Assembly: GCF_047663525.1 (NCBI RefSeq)
Contig: NC_092594.1
Span: 34,333,001-34,397,000, forward strand
DNA length: 64,000 nt
DNA from: Anas platyrhynchos
Taxonomy: Eukaryota > Chordata > Aves > Anseriformes > Anatidae
Reading direction: 5' to 3'
This document shows positions 1-11,800 of the stretch, piece by piece. A program made the translations under genes and the position numbers. The notes beneath the pieces are model-generated. The model had not been told where the DNA came from and ran no database searches. It worked only from the letters and a program-made list of their open reading frames with translations. Within the stretch, counting starts at the first letter, position 1. Each line of letters starts with the position of its first letter.

Positions 1-699
1 ATATATTGTATTCTCTAGAACATCAACCATTTCCACCAAATTCAGAACCTGGAGAAATTTTGTTTCTGCTTTTAAACCTGCACAGGATTTCTGCATAATC
101 AACAAAATATGAGTTGGAGACCACGCGTTCTAGCCAGTTCCCAAATACTTAAAAACAGCCCTTTAAACAAATCATACGTCCACAAACTGTGAATACTAAG
201 GGAGCTAGCGATAGCAATCTCAAAGAAAAGAACAGCAAAGATGTATTAGAAACGTGAGGGACACTGTTAGTTGTTGTGTTAGTGAATCACAGAGCAAAAT
301 CAGGTCACACTGCCCATGAGAGGAATGCTACAGACAGTGCTGAGCATACCATAGTCAATAATCAACCGTAGCAAAAAGCTATGTAGTCAACGTTTTCTAT
401 ACAGTCATTTTTATTTGTCTGTTCTCATTTCTCAGGAATCAACTTGTTTCTGTAAATGAAGTTACAAGGCTAGAGTAGTTAATCAAGAGTGGAAAGCAGA
501 TTTTCTTCAGAAAACACAGGCTCTAACTTTACAAGCAATTTAAGACATAAAGGATAAAGTTTGACAAAATAATTGACCATGTGGTGTGTGTGTGGAAGGG
601 TATGTCCACACGTTTTAGCAGTTTCCATCTTTCACAAACGGAGTTCTGGCCTACAGTACCTCACAAATGCTTTCCATCGTGGATATTGCCACACTGTAG

Positions 700-1195
700 A
701 AAAAAAAAATATTTATTTTTGCAGAAAGGGTTGTTTGTGCATGGACATTAACAAGTACAAAAAAATCAGCAGATATTTTTATAATATTTTCTCTTAACTA
801 CAACAGAAAGTGCAACACTAAAAAGGCATCTCCTGCCCACTTAAAATTTCTTATACCTTTACAAAGCTAACTCGGAATGTACACATTACATCCTAGAACA
901 CACAAATAAGTTTGAAAGTGTCGTGGCAGAAGTATGGAAAGCATGCTTACAGCTTTGGTAAGCAAAAAGACACATAGCAAACACCAGTGGAACGTGATCA
1001 TGTCTGGAAACAAAGTCAAGGTGTCTGAAATCTTCACTACTACCTGAAAACAAAATCCCATGACATTTGTTGATTCTGTAACTTTATTTGCATTTAAAGA
1101 CTGGCTGCTAAGCTTCTTATCTGAAGAACCACCACAAACAATCAGGAGTTTCTAGCACTGTTAGAATTAGTCTGTTCATTCCAATGGAGGCTTAT
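700..1195 (-). other. TMEM59: Probable TMEM59 3' UTR
   Basis: This stretch follows the TMEM59 stop codon (TAA, complement of 1196-1198) and is AT-rich with no coding potential. Minus-strand AATAAA hexamers lie at 1083-1088 and 712-717, and a third at 410-415. The 712-717 signal would give a UTR near 490 nt, which suits this family. Which signal is used cannot be decided from sequence. I see nothing recognisable in 1-700. Confidence 0.5.
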
Positions 1196-4100
1196 TTAAA
1201 TTGCTGATTGAGCCAGATTAACTTTTGTAGGAAGAGGTCCTGCTTCTTCGTGTTCCTCGGTCTTGCATCTAACCACAACAAGTGCAGAGGATGGATATCT
1301 GCTCAGTTTTTGTTCATTCATGTATTCCAGATCTCCGTAGATGCTCAGCTTCTGAAATATTTAAACAGAATACTTTAAGACAAAGGCTCTTGATACTGAG
1401 AATAAAACACATTTTGTTACGCAACTACATTCTTGGTTTTGATGGCTGTAACCCTTCAACACAAGTTAGCCCAGGCTTTCTGCATCAGCTGAAATTCATG
1501 ACAAACTATATTTGAGTGCAAATAAAAATATGAAGTCTGCCAGAACAATAGCAGATGTAGTGCTTGTGTACCAGACTCTTTAGCTTGCAAATACTGCGAG
1601 TCTTGCTTATTTCAGAAGCACAGTAATCTCTCTGGGCACTAGGCACACTAGCTCAGTTGGTTTCCCTCTGATCAGACTCTGCGTTGACTTTTGTTTTCAT
1701 TGGTGATCCTCCTGAACGACAGCCATACTGGGTTCCACCCACACCATCCCACCCTCAGCAGAGAAACAGAGGCTGCTTTCCAGTGAAAAGCAACCTAAAA
1801 GTTCAGAGGGCAGGGCTACAAGCCAAAGACATAGCACCTGGTCCTCCTGATTAAGGCTCAGAGCACCTATCAGCCACAGGAGTGAGCAAGAATTGTTCAG
1901 ATATAAAATCATTGTATAAACAACAAAATCTGTTTGCTAACCGCATCTGCAAAATGAACTTTCAAATTGTTGCCTCTCTCACAAACGTTTATTGGCCTGT
2001 AAAAAGCTGTAACATAAAAGCAATATCACAAATAAATTCAAAAGTATTTTAAATTATAAGGTAGGGTTACCTCAGACGGAACGTACTGCTCCACAGCTGT
2101 AGCTACTGTTGCACAACAAATCCAGAGCAGCACCAACACTGACAGGACAAGTGTAGTGGTTAAAATCCAACTGGAATTTCTGTAACAAAAAGAACATTAC
2201 TAGACTTGATATATTGAATACAAAAGTATGGACCTAAAAAGTTCTGCTCAATTTTGACCATATGTCCTGTGGATTCACTACTTTCTAGTCTACTTCAGGC
2301 TTCTGAGTATACAATTTAGCCTCCAACACTTATTTAGTATCTGACTAGAAAGACACTAAGTCTTGCAGGATTCTGTTTATAGGGCCTTAAGCATCCTCCC
2401 ACTCACAATTTCAAGAAAAGAGGCACAGTTCACTGATCCTTCATATCTAAACTTTAAAGGAAAAAGTCATCAGTAAGGGAAGAAAGAACCAACACACTGA
2501 TCTTCAGCACAGCTTAAAGATACAGTGGGCATTTTCAGCCTAGACACGAGACACAACAGTGTCTTCCATATCAGAAAATCCCCAAACAAAATAAAAGTGC
2601 TTTGCCCTAAAACATAATCAGAAGTAAGAACAGGCAAAACACAGAATCGATTAAACAGTTTGCAGAAGAACTCATAAAAAATAAGTTTAGGAAACAGTCA
2701 GCATTATGTTCCACACTCAAAGCGTAGGAATTATCAACATTCTGGCCAACTGAAATGCGAAAGAGGATCAAAGTTGGCAGACTAGCTCACAAATAACGTT
2801 GGGCTAGCACAGAAGGCAGCGATAACAGAAGGTCAGACACACAGATTTAACTGCTGTGCATCCTGAAGCTAAGACTTGCAGCACTGACACGCTGCAGCAG
2901 TGCCACCACGCACAGGTAGGAGCCACCGCTACGCTCCGTACGGGGTACAGTACATGACACACATACATGGAAAGACACTTGAAAAGGCTGTCGCTTCCGT
3001 GCTCTTCAAAAAGCCCTCGGTACATCTGCGAACTTCCTGGGCGTAGGTCTGCTGAAACAGATCAGCAGAAACAGCTGTCAGAAAAGCAACAGAAGTAGAA
3101 GCCCCAAACTTTATACAGTTTGTCGGTGCAGAGAACATAAAAGGAAGCTTTTAAAATGGCCCTGGCTTGCATGTTTCTATTTCCAGCAGAGGCTGGTTTC
3201 TACCACAGGCTTTGTTAAGCGTGCATAGAGAAGTATACGTCCCAATTATATTTTAGCTTTCTAAAAATTTGCTTTCATGTGCCACCTGCAATTTCTTCCT
3301 GTTTTTTTTCTCTCTCTCTCTCTCTCCCTTGCATGACACTGAACATTTGCATTTGCTCTTCCAAATCACAAAGAACAACTTACCGGCTGTTTTACTCAGT
3401 GATAAGGATCCTCTCGTGTCTCCAGTTTCCTGTTCGAGCTGTGGAACATACTGTACTTCTGGCTTTGACTAAAACAAAATAAGGGGTTAGGAGATCCTGC
3501 TAGCAAGCTCCCATTGATCTTGATCATACACATTTTCAAAATTATCAGGGAAGTTAACCTTAAGACATACACCATTCACAGATTTTTTTCCCTTGTACCA
3601 GTGCTAAAGGCAGCAAAATACTATTGAAAACTAAACACTTTTGACAGTGCTCCATTTTTTTTTCCTGAGACTGGAAGGAGCAGAATTATATTTTTAGTAG
3701 CTAGGACACCTTAATCCTAATGAAAAAAAGACAAGCACCTGGAATATGACAATTTTGCCATCATCTGCTTGAAGGTAGAAAGTCCATGAGGATGTTATGA
3801 AGCTCTGAGCTGAATCCATCATGTCACTCCAGAACGATCTCACCAGTGTCAGAGGAAAGAGGAGATGAATTCTTGGCATCAGGGACATTAACTGCAAATA
3901 TATTAGCCGGTTTTCCATTTGTTTTTATATGAAAAGGCCAGAAGTCATGTTCGTGCTCACCCCACACCCCTTGTCTTTATTTCAGTCCTTAGGAAGATTT
4001 GTCTTCCGTTTGAAGTAGTTTAAATCAGAGAAGACATGCTGAACAGAAAACAAGTAGGTGGTATTTGAAAAACATGTCATCTACTTACTTGCTCTTGCCT

Positions 4101-7100
4101 TAACTCAGCAAATGGCAATTGGTTCTGGCATCCAAGATGGCAAGCATATTGTTCATCAGATTGGGAGTATGCCTCAGTACAAGCTGCAAAGAAAAAGTTC
4201 CCCAAATGAGAAGATAAATTCTGCATTTTAGTTAAGAAAACATTTTCAGCATAAGTTGGATCAGAAACAAAGCAGCAGTTAAAAGACTGACAATCCTATC
4301 TGTAGGGAAAGATGTGGCAATCATTCCATGGTTAGCGTTTGCTGTGAGGTCTAACAAAGGTTGTGGAATCAGAGCTTACAGATCACGTTTTGGAAACTGA
4401 ATGCAGTCAGAGCAACTGATCGGAAACGTTAAAGATAAACACAGGGTTGCAACTTGTCATTGATCCTCCTCCTGACACTGCATTTTTTCATGTACAGGTT
4501 ATGTCAAATAAATATATGTATTTTAACCTCAGTGAACAGAGCTGGAATCCTAAAAGAATAGAGGAAGCTTAGGCTGACTAAATCCCTTAGAGGTAACAGA
4601 AGTCCAGGTATCACAAGAAAACTGAAGGAGCATTCTCCTTTGAAAACTGCATTGAAAATATTACTTTTTTTAAAAAAAAAAAAAAACATAAAATGAAGAA
4701 CTGGCTTCATTTTTAGGTATCTTCTAGCAGTTGTTCACTAGAGATCATGAAGACCAAAAAAACTGAAATTATTCCCATTTACACACAGAGAAGCCAGTCA
4801 GACAACCTACGAGCTTAGCTCTTTCCCAGAACACTAGAGCTGAGATAGACAACACCGCAGCACTGCTTGAACTAAAGCCTCAAACACAACAGGGACAGTA
4901 GCTTTCCGAATTTCCCCACAGTGACAAACGCACCACCAAAGGCCAGAACGCCAGCAATAAGCACAGCCTCAGCAGTGAAACGTTGGAGCACAGCTCACAG
5001 CACCTGAACAGCAATTCCATGGCAAAAGTGCCACCAAACTAGTAGACGCAGAGACATCAGAAGACAGAATTGAGCAGCTCAGCCAAGATGCATCTTGCCA
5101 AGCACAGAATAATTAGTCAGGGTACCAACCAGAGTAACAGATTACAGAACATAAGCCAGCAAAAGACAACAGCCTCAGGAAGGAGAGTTAATTCAAAGTA
5201 AGCAACTGTTCAATTACCTCTACATGTGCTTTATTGCTACATCACCCTTTTTATGGCACTCTTTCTTGTATGGTTTGACAACTAGATTGACATGCTGTAT
5301 CACAGCTATGCACAGTCTATGACAGACTCGAGCATTAGCCCATTTCTGGAGTATTTAATACAGTTTTGTGTCACATGAACATCTTAGCATGTCGGGCTTT
5401 CTACTTGCAGACCTTCTATCAGCTCCCTGAGACAGCCACTAGCCCTCTGATTTTTATGAGCTCCTGAGAAGACAAAAGCCTCCTTTGAGCACTGACTTGG
5501 TGCTTAATTATGTTTGAAATATAAAGGAGACCTACTTACTAGCTTTCCTGCTCTGGGTGGTTATGTCCCACCTAATCTCTGAGAGAAACTGTTCATCAGC
5601 TGCCTTACTGGATAAGTTCTACACAAAAATAATACTTTTTGGCCTGTAGAACACACATTTTATCTTCACTACGAGATTTTTGCTCTGACACAGTCAGGAG
5701 CATTTAATGGTCTACTTCAAACAAAACATACCTGTTCCTGAGGGGTTATCCGAGACCAACAGTTAAAAGGCAGACAGCACGTTACAATCTGTGTTCTTAC
5801 CCCAGCTGAACAATTCACTTTCACAAACAAATTTGTTAGGAACTGTACATGGGCCTGATGTTGCACAGAATTAGAAAAGTATTGACTGGATTCTTTTTCC
5901 AGCCATTTTTTGCTTTCCATGACAAAATTTTTAAAGTGAATTTAAGTATTTGTAACTTATTTACAACTGATTACATTTAAGAAATTCAGGAAAACAGTAA
6001 CACTATAGGTCATGGAAGAAGGAAAGTTGATGAGAACATACAACCCTCCAAGAAGATCTTCTCATTTCCTATATGTAACCTTCAACAAGTTGTTAAACAA
6101 AACAAGAAGCAACTGAAATAATCCCACCAATTTAATGCTGATTCTGCTCTTCCCTCCATGCACCTCCATGCTATGGTATGTTAAAGGAGCACCGAATTCC
6201 TACCTGAATCACATTCCAGTTTGGTTCGATTCAGATCGATGCCATCATCCACAAACTGGCAAATGGAGAACAGTCTGCAGCCTCGCTGGCATGCATACAG
6301 CTCCTCTTCCTGGGAAGGAAGGCACAAGAGAAGATTGCATGCCTCCATTCAAGTAAAAAACGTGAAAAAATTATGGTTTTTAGAGGTGCTATAAAAAGCC
6401 CCACACCAGAACACCATCCTTCCTCCCTTCACTGGACCTAGAAGTCAGCTAAGCTGGCAGTCTGGATGACCTGAAATAAAATCAAGCTACAACTCTTTAA
6501 GGCTGTTTGATAGCCCTTGATTTACTTCAGACAGGGCTCTCTGCTCTGTGGTAAGCCAGACCTGGAACAGCAAATCCTATTTTGCAATGCCAGTCCTACA
6601 ACTCACAGCAAAGTTACGCTGCATTTTCGAAAAAGCGTTGGCTTTAAAAATAAAGACAGCGCTGTAGAAGAGTTACTGACATTCAACCACGGAACGAGCA
6701 CAGTCCTCCATCGTGCAACTTCAGCACAGAACCCAACAGGTGAGGACAAAAAAAATGATTTTTTGTCAGCGTGTTACAATATATCCACCAGACTAGTTAG
6801 AAGTACAACAGATTTGTTGAAATAAAACATGAACTTCTGGCTGCCTTCAGTAGCAATGCCATGGCTAGCTACCTATGTGCACTTCCCACAAACGATGCTC
6901 TCCCTGTTGCAGGGTCACAGCCAGCCTCCTCTGCCTGAGTGCTCCAACTTCTGATCAGGAATCGGACCCATCTCAACTCTTAACTACACAGCCACTCACA
7001 TGATTGCTCCCAGCCGCTTTGCAGGTGGTGAACAGACTCTGAATTAACCTAACAAAAACAAACAGACCACACCTTGCTGCATAACCCACTGTAAACGAAC

Positions 7101-8630
7101 TGGCCATTGTTTGAGAGCACAAGTTCAGGTGCTTTAGAGGCAGAAAAGTCGAAAACGGACCACAGAACAAAACTCAATTCTGACAGCACAAGCAGGGTGG
7201 CTCAAACAGTCACACTGGTGCCAAAACCACATTCTATAATTTGATACCCAACCAAAGTTAACTTTAAAAACACTTCTGTGGCAGTCTTCCACAAAAAGTC
7301 TTCATGAAAATTGACTATTATTCTCCAACATTGATGCAACTGATTTCCTTCTACTCTACTGATAGCTTTGTGACAAATAGAACAAAGACTAATTGGAAAT
7401 ATTTTAGGCTAATGCTTAGGCCTAATTTCCCAGATTAGTTCCTTCTCCTCCCAATCACTGCATGGAGGCACCAAGGCATATGTCACGTACAGATCTAATG
7501 CTACCTGTACAGCACACAACGCCCTGCTACTTCCCTATGTGCAGATACCAGCACCAGCTGCTGTGTGAAAAAAGCTGATTTTAGTTTCATGTGAAAGTGA
7601 ACAGAGCCCTGTTACCTAACATTGTCACTACTTTCGCTTGTCTGCTGCCCTCAAGTGAGATCTCAAAGCCAACGTAAGAATGCCCCTCATCCAGAGCTCA
7701 GACTGCTACAGAGCTGCAGCTGATAAAGCTATATATTGCCAGTGAAAAAAACAAAACAAAACAAAACAGGGGAGATGAGGTCACGGTGACAGCTTTTCCG
7801 CGTTCACAGCAGCGGTTCTGAGCTGCACAAACCTTTGAACCAACAGTGAACTCTGCCGCAGGCACCTGTATTCTTTAAATATTGTTCCACTGTCTCATCA
7901 TGAGGTGGGAGAAACCCTGTGCAAACGAATCACAACAGGATGGTCCTGCCAGGCTACTCCCTGGCCACCTTTTACACTTCATCCTTCAAAATGTGAGAGT
8001 CACCCTGGCATCCTGGTTGGGGTCCTGGGCACTGTTGTAGCCAAACGAAGCAGCACCCTATGCCAAATGACAGCTGCCTCTTTGGGAACAGGAGGGACCT
8101 CTCCCCACACCTATGGAATTCAGAATCTGAGAGAAGCATTTTTTCGTGTCCTGGCTTGTAAGAAAAAAGTCACATTGCGGACATGTGCTGCCTGCATACA
8201 AATTCTGTTCGTGCTAGATGTAAAACAACCGAATATAATGATTTTCATCACCTCATTTGCTAATGCACTTACTTTGCCACATATTTCTGATTTCACAAGG
8301 CCCTACCTGACGCACCTACAGCAGGAACACACCGCGACGAGGCCGAGCCCCCTGCCCGCCCCTACCCACCCCCTCCACCGCCACCACAGCCCCTCAGGCC
8401 CCTGAGGCGGCGCCCCGCGGCCTCCCCACCCCTCACAGCCGCCGCACGGCGGGGCCCGCCCGTACCTTGGGGTAGGTGTGCAGGGAGTAGGTGAGCTGGC
8501 AGGCGCGGTGGCAGGACGCCGTGTTGCCCAGCACGGAGTCGAAAGCCTCGGAGGAGGCGGCGGGCACGGCCCGGGCCTGGCGGGCGGCGGCCAACAGCAG
8601 CAGCAGCAGCCCGAGGGGCAGCGCCGCCAT
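1196..8630 (-). CDS. TMEM59: Transmembrane protein 59, complete, 8 coding exons, 317 aa
   Basis: Coding exons in transcript order: 8466-8630, 6204-6309, 4089-4183, 3739-3891, 3384-3468, 2967-3051, 2071-2179, 1196-1351. They sum to 954 nt with matching phases and GT-AG borders. The protein is a type I membrane protein of Golgi, late endosomes and lysosomes. In mammals it modulates glycosylation and trafficking of cargo such as APP, and its tail recruits ATG16L1 to label endosomes with LC3. Seen here: a Leu-rich signal peptide (about 1-23), a Cys-rich luminal domain (residues 30-122) with CHRAC, CQRGC and CHLGC pairs, an N-R-T glycosylation site, and a near-invariant block in exon 4. One membrane helix (about 235-257) precedes the ATG16L1-binding signature Y262-x3-E266-x4-Y271-x2-L274. 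Length is close to the human 323 aa. The start is the first ATG and opens the signal peptide. No breaks are seen. Confidence 0.97.
1352..3383 (-). other. TMEM59: TMEM59 introns 5 to 7
   Basis: Introns of 719, 787 and 332 nt separate the last four TMEM59 exons. They are AT-rich. The only structure I see is a TC microsatellite at about 3309-3327, just 3' of exon 5 (3384-3468) in the direction of transcription. I see no RNA gene or transposon. Confidence 0.6.
3048..3056 (-). promoter_or_regulatory. TMEM59: Tandem NAGNAG splice acceptor of TMEM59 exon 6
   Basis: Read on the minus strand the intron ends TTTCAGCAG before GACCTACGC. Splicing at the first AG gives exon 2967-3051 and an extra codon (Ala by codon completion). 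Splicing at the second gives exon 2967-3048 one residue shorter. Both keep frame, so the tail of the luminal domain may exist in two forms differing by one residue. Confidence 0.6.
4184..6203 (-). other. TMEM59: TMEM59 intron 2
   Basis: A 2.0-kb intron between Cys-rich exons 2 and 3. It is AT-rich and includes an A tract at about 4669-4685. I recognised no repeat family, RNA gene or exon-like open segment with splice borders. Confidence 0.6.
6310..8465 (-). other. TMEM59: TMEM59 intron 1
   Basis: The first intron, 2.16 kb. It holds an AAAAC-type simple repeat at about 7745-7768, and GC content rises sharply toward exon 1 beyond 8330. A 166-codon open stretch on the plus strand (7905-8405) has no recognisable domain and no expected splice sites, so I take it as chance. 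Confidence 0.6.
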
Positions 8631-8633
8631 CTT
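8623..8633 (-). promoter_or_regulatory. TMEM59: YY1 element overlapping the TMEM59 start codon
   Basis: AAGATGGCGGC on the minus strand is a full YY1 consensus that includes the initiating ATG. YY1 sites just downstream of the start site are common in TATA-less housekeeping promoters. Its presence suggests a short 5' UTR. Confidence 0.6.
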
Positions 8634-8729
8634 CCTCCTCCTCCTCCTCCCTCACCGCCCCGCTGACGGGACCGCCCCGCGGCCCTCTCGCGAGATCACC
8701 CCCTCCTCTCGCCCTCTCCTCCTCGCACA

Positions 8730-8749
8730 GCCTGCTGGGAGATGTAGTC
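8730..8749 (-). promoter_or_regulatory. ZNF143/THAP11-type ACTACA element
   Basis: On the minus strand this reads GACTACATCTCCCAGCAGGC. It closely matches the classic ACTACAnnTCCCAGnnnGC element bound by ZNF143 (STAF), with the 5' ACTACA extension linked to THAP11. It sits about midway between the two start codons, where a shared promoter activator would be expected. Binding is inferred from the motif only. Confidence 0.7.
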
Positions 8750-8799
8750 CTCTCCGCCGCTCGGCCCCATACGCCTGAAGGAGGCTCGGCGCCCGGCGG

Positions 8800-8819
8800 A
8801 ACTACACGGCCGCTTCCGG
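8800..8819 (+). promoter_or_regulatory. Second ACTACA core followed by an ETS site
   Basis: AACTACACGG is followed within a few bases by CGCTTCCGGG. CTTCCGG (8813-8819) is the complement of the CCGGAAG core used by GABPA/ELK-type ETS factors. It lies 20-40 bp upstream of the TCEANC2 start codon. This is a motif match only. Confidence 0.5.
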
Positions 8820-8839
8820 GAGGGGAGCTCGGCGGCAAC

Positions 8840-11800
8840 ATGGAGCGCTTCGTGGTGCGGCGGGCCCGCTCCCCGCAGCGCCCCCGCAGCGCCCGGCCCC
8901 AGCCCCCGGCCCTGCGGCAGGCCCCGATCGAGGCCCTCAGGGCAGGTCCCGGCGGGGCGCGGCCCCTCAGGGGACTGCGGGGGGGGGTGGGGGGGGTCCT
9001 GCGGCCCCCACGGCGGCAAACACACCTCCAAACCGTCGTGCTGTTGAGATACTCGTAGTGAAGTGTTCTTAAATTCCACAATTTTCCTTTCTAGGGGCTG
9101 TTTTGCACCATTTTCCCTTAAATTTGACGTAACAAGATCAAATATCTTGTCCCTTCTGTCTGCCCTGAGCGGCTCTGTGCTGTGTTCCGTGCCCCGCTGC
9201 GTGCCCTAATCAATAATTCACGTATTGCAACCCCATTAGTTGGGGTCCTTAATTACCACAAGACCATTCTGCCTTCCTAATTGCTTTTCTCGTTTTCAGA
9301 GAGTTGTGGTCGTGGAGGACATAAAGCGGTGGAAGTCTATGCTGGAGCTTCCTGGGCAGCCAAAAGAGAACCTGATCGAGGCTTTGGAGGAGCTGAAGAA
9401 GAAAATACCTTCCAAGGAAGTGTTGCTTTCAACAAAAATAGGTACAGCTCTGATCTCACCTGCGTGTTGTGTCTGCTTGGCTTGGCGGTACAAAAAAGAC
9501 CGTTCCCCCAAGCTTTTTAAAGATAAGAGGATGCTTTACTGCATCCTTGCTCTGAGAAGTCCCCAGCAGAAGGGCAGCACCACAGAGATAGCACAGGCCT
9601 GTGCCTGGCTGCTTTCTGTGGGATTTGGGGGAGGGATGATGTGACACTGCATGGTCCCTGCCTTTCCTGCCCGTGCAGATCGTACATGGCACAGAATATC
9701 CAGTTGTGACAGACTGTCATGCTGGCTTTCTTCTTTTTGCCAGTGAGAAGATGCCGCTGTTAGGCTTCTGTGTCTCTGGCAGCCCAGCCCGTTCAGGCAG
9801 GCACTGAAAAAGTCTCAGGAAAAGCCTGAATGAACCAAACGTGACAAATGACAACTCAGAAACAAGGGAAAGGCACAGATAGCATCTCCTTTTCTAAGGC
9901 AAGGGGGGCTTTCTGAATAGAGGAGCTGCTGCAAGATCCACGGAAGCCTAACAGTGACATCTTCTGGCCAACGGCGCTACTGGTCAGAGAGAAATACCAC
10001 GCTGGAAAAAGATCCCTTTTGTCTCTCAAAGGAAAGTGTCTTTGCACTGCCAAGCCTGTGTCGATTGGAAAGATTCTGTTTGTGTCACCGTGATGTTTGT
10101 GTGTTAAAACACTACAGCCATCACCAGCAACATCTTCCTTAAAGGCAATTTCAATTAAAAGAAAAAAAAGTACCCTTTGTTGGCCAATTTTAAACACTTT
10201 CACCAGATCCACTATCTGCGTAGAAAATTTCAGTAATATGTGTCTCTCCACACCTTGGTGATGTGAGAAAGTAATTTTCAGCTGTATAACTCAGTTCCTT
10301 GCTAATTGCTCAGGCAAAATCACTTGCAGGAGTCAATGAGTGAGAACTTCAGTCTTCATTCCTAGTAATTTTATATTTACCTTTGCGTCAATGCTTTGCT
10401 TGTTCCACTGACGCTGCCTGAATTAAAAATGTTTGGCTGTTTGAGCACCAGCTTGGCTGGTGTCTGGTGTATTTGGTCCCCCTACCGAAGCTGAAGGAGC
10501 TGCTGCTGTTTTCCAGGTCACACCGTGAATAAGATGCGCAAACATTCAGATCACGACGTGGCCAGCCTTGCCAAAGATGTTTACACGCAGTGGCGAACTT
10601 TCATCAAAAACCATTCAAACAGGCCCTCCATAGAAGTCAGGAGTGATCCCAAGACTGAGGCTTTCAGAAAGAACGCACGGAAGCTGCTTTGTGAAGCCCT
10701 GGATCTTGAGGTAGCCTTAATCTTTGGCTCAAAGGGTAATTCCTTGTAGGAACAAGCTGGACAAGCCTTTTTCAGTCATAGTTTCTATAAAGCTGGTCCT
10801 GCTGGCAGAGTGGGGACAAGAATTCCTGTATTTAGTGATTCTCCCCATGTCCCCATTTATCAGTGTCTTTGTTTTAAAGGTAGATTTTATTTTAATTATT
10901 ATTATTAACCAAGTAAATGCGCTAATTGTAAGTGAGGTGTATATTGCACATTTACGTAACCAGCCAACAGAATAGCTGCGTATCTCCTGCAGCCAGGCTG
11001 TACAAGAAGTTAGCAGAACAAAGTTTTCACTGTTACTTATCAGCAGTTAAAACAACACTGGGACCTTCTGGGTGTTTCATATTTAAGTAATTAAACATTT
11101 GTAAATTGACATCTGTTACGAAAACACAGAGGCAAGGTTGACAATATATAAAGTGGCGATAAATACCAGATCCCTCTGGTATCTTTAAGTAAACGAACAG
11201 GATTTTACTGTAAGGCTTAATGACTAGTCTATGAAACTCTATAATAATTATCCTTTTAATTTATTCATTAGTTATCCTTTAGATGGCAAGAAAAGTGATA
11301 AGCACTCGAGTTTCAAAGCTGTGTGTTTGCTGTTTATGAGAACAACCTCTCCAACTTCCCATCCACCTGGACTGAGGCAGGACAAAAGAATGACTTTTTG
11401 TGGGAATGCCTCAGAATGATTTTTTGAGGAGTTAGTTCCCTTTTGCTAGGCTGATGGGTCAAGCTTAATTCGTGGAAGGCAGCTTTGTGCACAGCAATAA
11501 GGCTGCTGGTAAAGTTTGAGCCTGTGGGACATGAAGGCTGTGATATCACCCTCAAACAAGTAGTGTTGTGTAAGGCAGAACAAGGCAGAATCACCTCAGA
11601 ACAGGACTCACCTGAAATTATGATGAGGAAAGCTGCCCTTCTGGCTTGCAGCTACCACCGTGTCTGCAGAGGGAGCTTATATCAGCATGATGAACAGCAC
11701 AGATAGGACAGGGAGCCACAGAGGTCCAGCAAATGGAAAGCAGGGACACCTGAGAGATTGATGAAGAGGGAGAATGGGGGCTGAATGGATTCAGTTGAAC

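Larger units (their letters stand above)
8330..9010. promoter_or_regulatory. CpG-rich bidirectional promoter region, TMEM59/TCEANC2
   Basis: The region is very rich in CG dinucleotides, in contrast to the AT-rich DNA on both sides. It contains both first exons. The two ATGs (TMEM59 at 8630 on the minus strand, TCEANC2 at 8840 on the plus) are only about 210 bp apart and head to head. No TATA box is seen. Both genes are broadly expressed in other vertebrates, which fits a CpG-island promoter. Transcription starts cannot be placed exactly. Confidence 0.85.

Noticed and set aside
7905-8405. 166-codon open frame on the plus strand in TMEM59 intron 1
   Set aside because: No domain, no homologous protein recalled, antisense to a conserved gene, in a GC-rich stretch where stops are rare.
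8362-9081. 239-codon open frame on the minus strand over the TMEM59/TCEANC2 promoter
   Set aside because: Composition-driven (Arg/Pro/Gly/Ala) frame in a CpG-rich region that overlaps both first exons in the wrong frame.
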